Shown here: positions 63,655 through 64,000 of the stretch, piece by piece
How the letters are laid out: each line of letters begins with the position of its first letter
How positions within the stretch are numbered: position 1 is the stretch's first letter
Assembly: GCA_038405045.1 (NCBI GenBank)
Contig: JBBZIV010000001.1
Coordinates: 620,001 to 684,000, forward strand
Length of the DNA stretch: 64,000 nucleotides
Reading direction: 5' to 3'
Source: Sporobacter sp038405045
GTDB taxonomy: Bacteria > Bacillota > Clostridia > Oscillospirales > Oscillospiraceae
The notes under the pieces: model-generated
What the model was told of the DNA's origin: nothing
The model's input: the letters and a program-made list of their open reading frames with translations, nothing else
Database searches by the model: none
Position numbers and translations under genes: made by a program

Positions 63655-64000
63655 TTAATAACCAAGTTCCTTTAAAAGTGCCGAGAGGCGGTGCAGGCGC
63701 TCGCTTAAGAGCTCGTCATCCTTCATAAGCGCATCCCGCAGAAGCACAATATCCGCATCAAGCATCGGATTATCGGTGCAGACAGAAACATCCAGTGCAC
63801 CGCCCTGCAACGCGACGCGGTCAATCGTCGTGTTCTCCGGGTCATAGAGCTTTGGGAATCGATAAGATTCCTGCAGATACGCCTTCGTTTTGCAAATAAG
63901 CATGGCCAGATCCAAAACGCGGTGCAGCGGCATCTCTTCCGACTGGCGCGACCATTTTTCGCCGGTATAGCGCCATATTTTCGCCGAAACGTCAACTTTT
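63655..64000 (-). CDS. Conserved hypothetical protein, DUF6530-like (5' partial)
   Basis: The frame is open to the window edge, so the ATG at 63933 is probably internal; upstream codons read KVDVSAKIWRYTGEKWSRQS. The remainder includes EEMPLHRVLDLAMLICKTKAY, YDPENTTIDRVALQGGALDV and a charged C-terminus. The ISAKxWRxTGEKWSRQSEE-LPLHRVLDLA pattern is one I recall from the DUF6530 family; this name needs checking. No catalytic motif is seen. It is the upstream gene of the GIY-YIG pair. Confidence 0.7.
   Translation of the reverse strand, partial: KVDVSAKIWRYTGEKWSRQSEEMPLHRVLDLAMLICKTKAYLQESYRFPKLYDPENTTIDRVALQGGALDVSVCTDNPMLDADIVLLRDALMKDDELLSERLHRLSALLKELGY

Noticed and set aside
1..64000. 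CRISPR arrays, prophage modules, rRNA genes
   Set aside because: I saw no regularly spaced repeats, no phage structural or integrase genes and no rRNA sequence.

Overview
The window looks like chromosomal DNA of an endospore-forming, anaerobic member of the Clostridia, most likely an Oscillospirales-type organism of about 50-55 % GC (inference from gene content and spelling; no 16S gene is present). Sporulation and germination genes (spoIIID, spoIIR, a gerA-type operon), a PPi-type phosphofructokinase, S-layer-homology (SLH) proteins, AddAB rather than RecBCD, and AGGAGG-type ribosome binding sites with GTG/TTG starts all point that way.

Layout. 1-3.6 kb: end of a secreted SLH protein, a patatin-like lipase, a small HTH / hydrolase / DUF4180 operon, and ppnP. 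3.6-6.6 kb: larE-larB-larC (nickel-pincer cofactor synthesis) behind a near-consensus promoter. 6.6-10.6 kb: a cobalamin nucleotide-loop operon (cobT, cobU, cobS, a short CobU-like protein, a CobC-like phosphatase, cobA). 10.7-12.3 kb: a sugar isomerase / amidohydrolase pair. 12.4-16.8 kb: a chemoreceptor, a small basic protein, a GH18-SLH protein and a small Cys-rich membrane protein. 16.9-19.4 kb: a cyclic-di-GMP-I riboswitch with terminator, an orphan HTH protein and a polysaccharide-type NDP-sugar dehydratase. 19.4-21.7 kb: lipoprotein, TetR regulator, an unknown ORF and a metallopeptidase-like protein. 21.8-26.0 kb: germinant receptor operon (A-C-B plus a small membrane protein). 26.1-28.4 kb: two tRNA-Ser genes and a second chemoreceptor.

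28.4-34.7 kb is a purine operon on the minus strand (purE-C-M-N-purO-AICAR formyltransferase-purD), in which the usual bifunctional PurH is replaced by two separate proteins. 34.7-39.5 kb, divergent from it, carries pyrK-pyrD, a phosphatase-GNAT fusion and a YgiQ-type radical SAM protein. 39.5-46.5 kb: spoIIID, an FAD/Rieske oxidoreductase, DUF378, an Lrp-type regulator with aminotransferase, apgM, ispE and spoIIR. 46.6-55.2 kb: a palindromic repeat, a polysaccharide-deacetylase-like protein, addB-addA and rpmE. 55.3-64 kb: flavin reductase, hflX, an IMPACT-family protein, an acyltransferase-like / DUF6320 pair, tRNA-Pro, a VOC protein, a TM1266-like protein, PPi-PFK, class II aldolase, a GIY-YIG protein and a gene cut by the window edge.

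Most of the window is housekeeping sequence. The more unusual signals are regulatory or architectural: the c-di-GMP riboswitch locus, sigma-D-like promoters with exact 15-nt spacing before both chemoreceptors, the short CobU paralogue, the phosphatase-GNAT fusion, the split PurH, a hairpin covering the spoIIR ribosome binding site, and leader structures on the lar and cob operons. I found no CRISPR array, prophage or intact insertion sequence.
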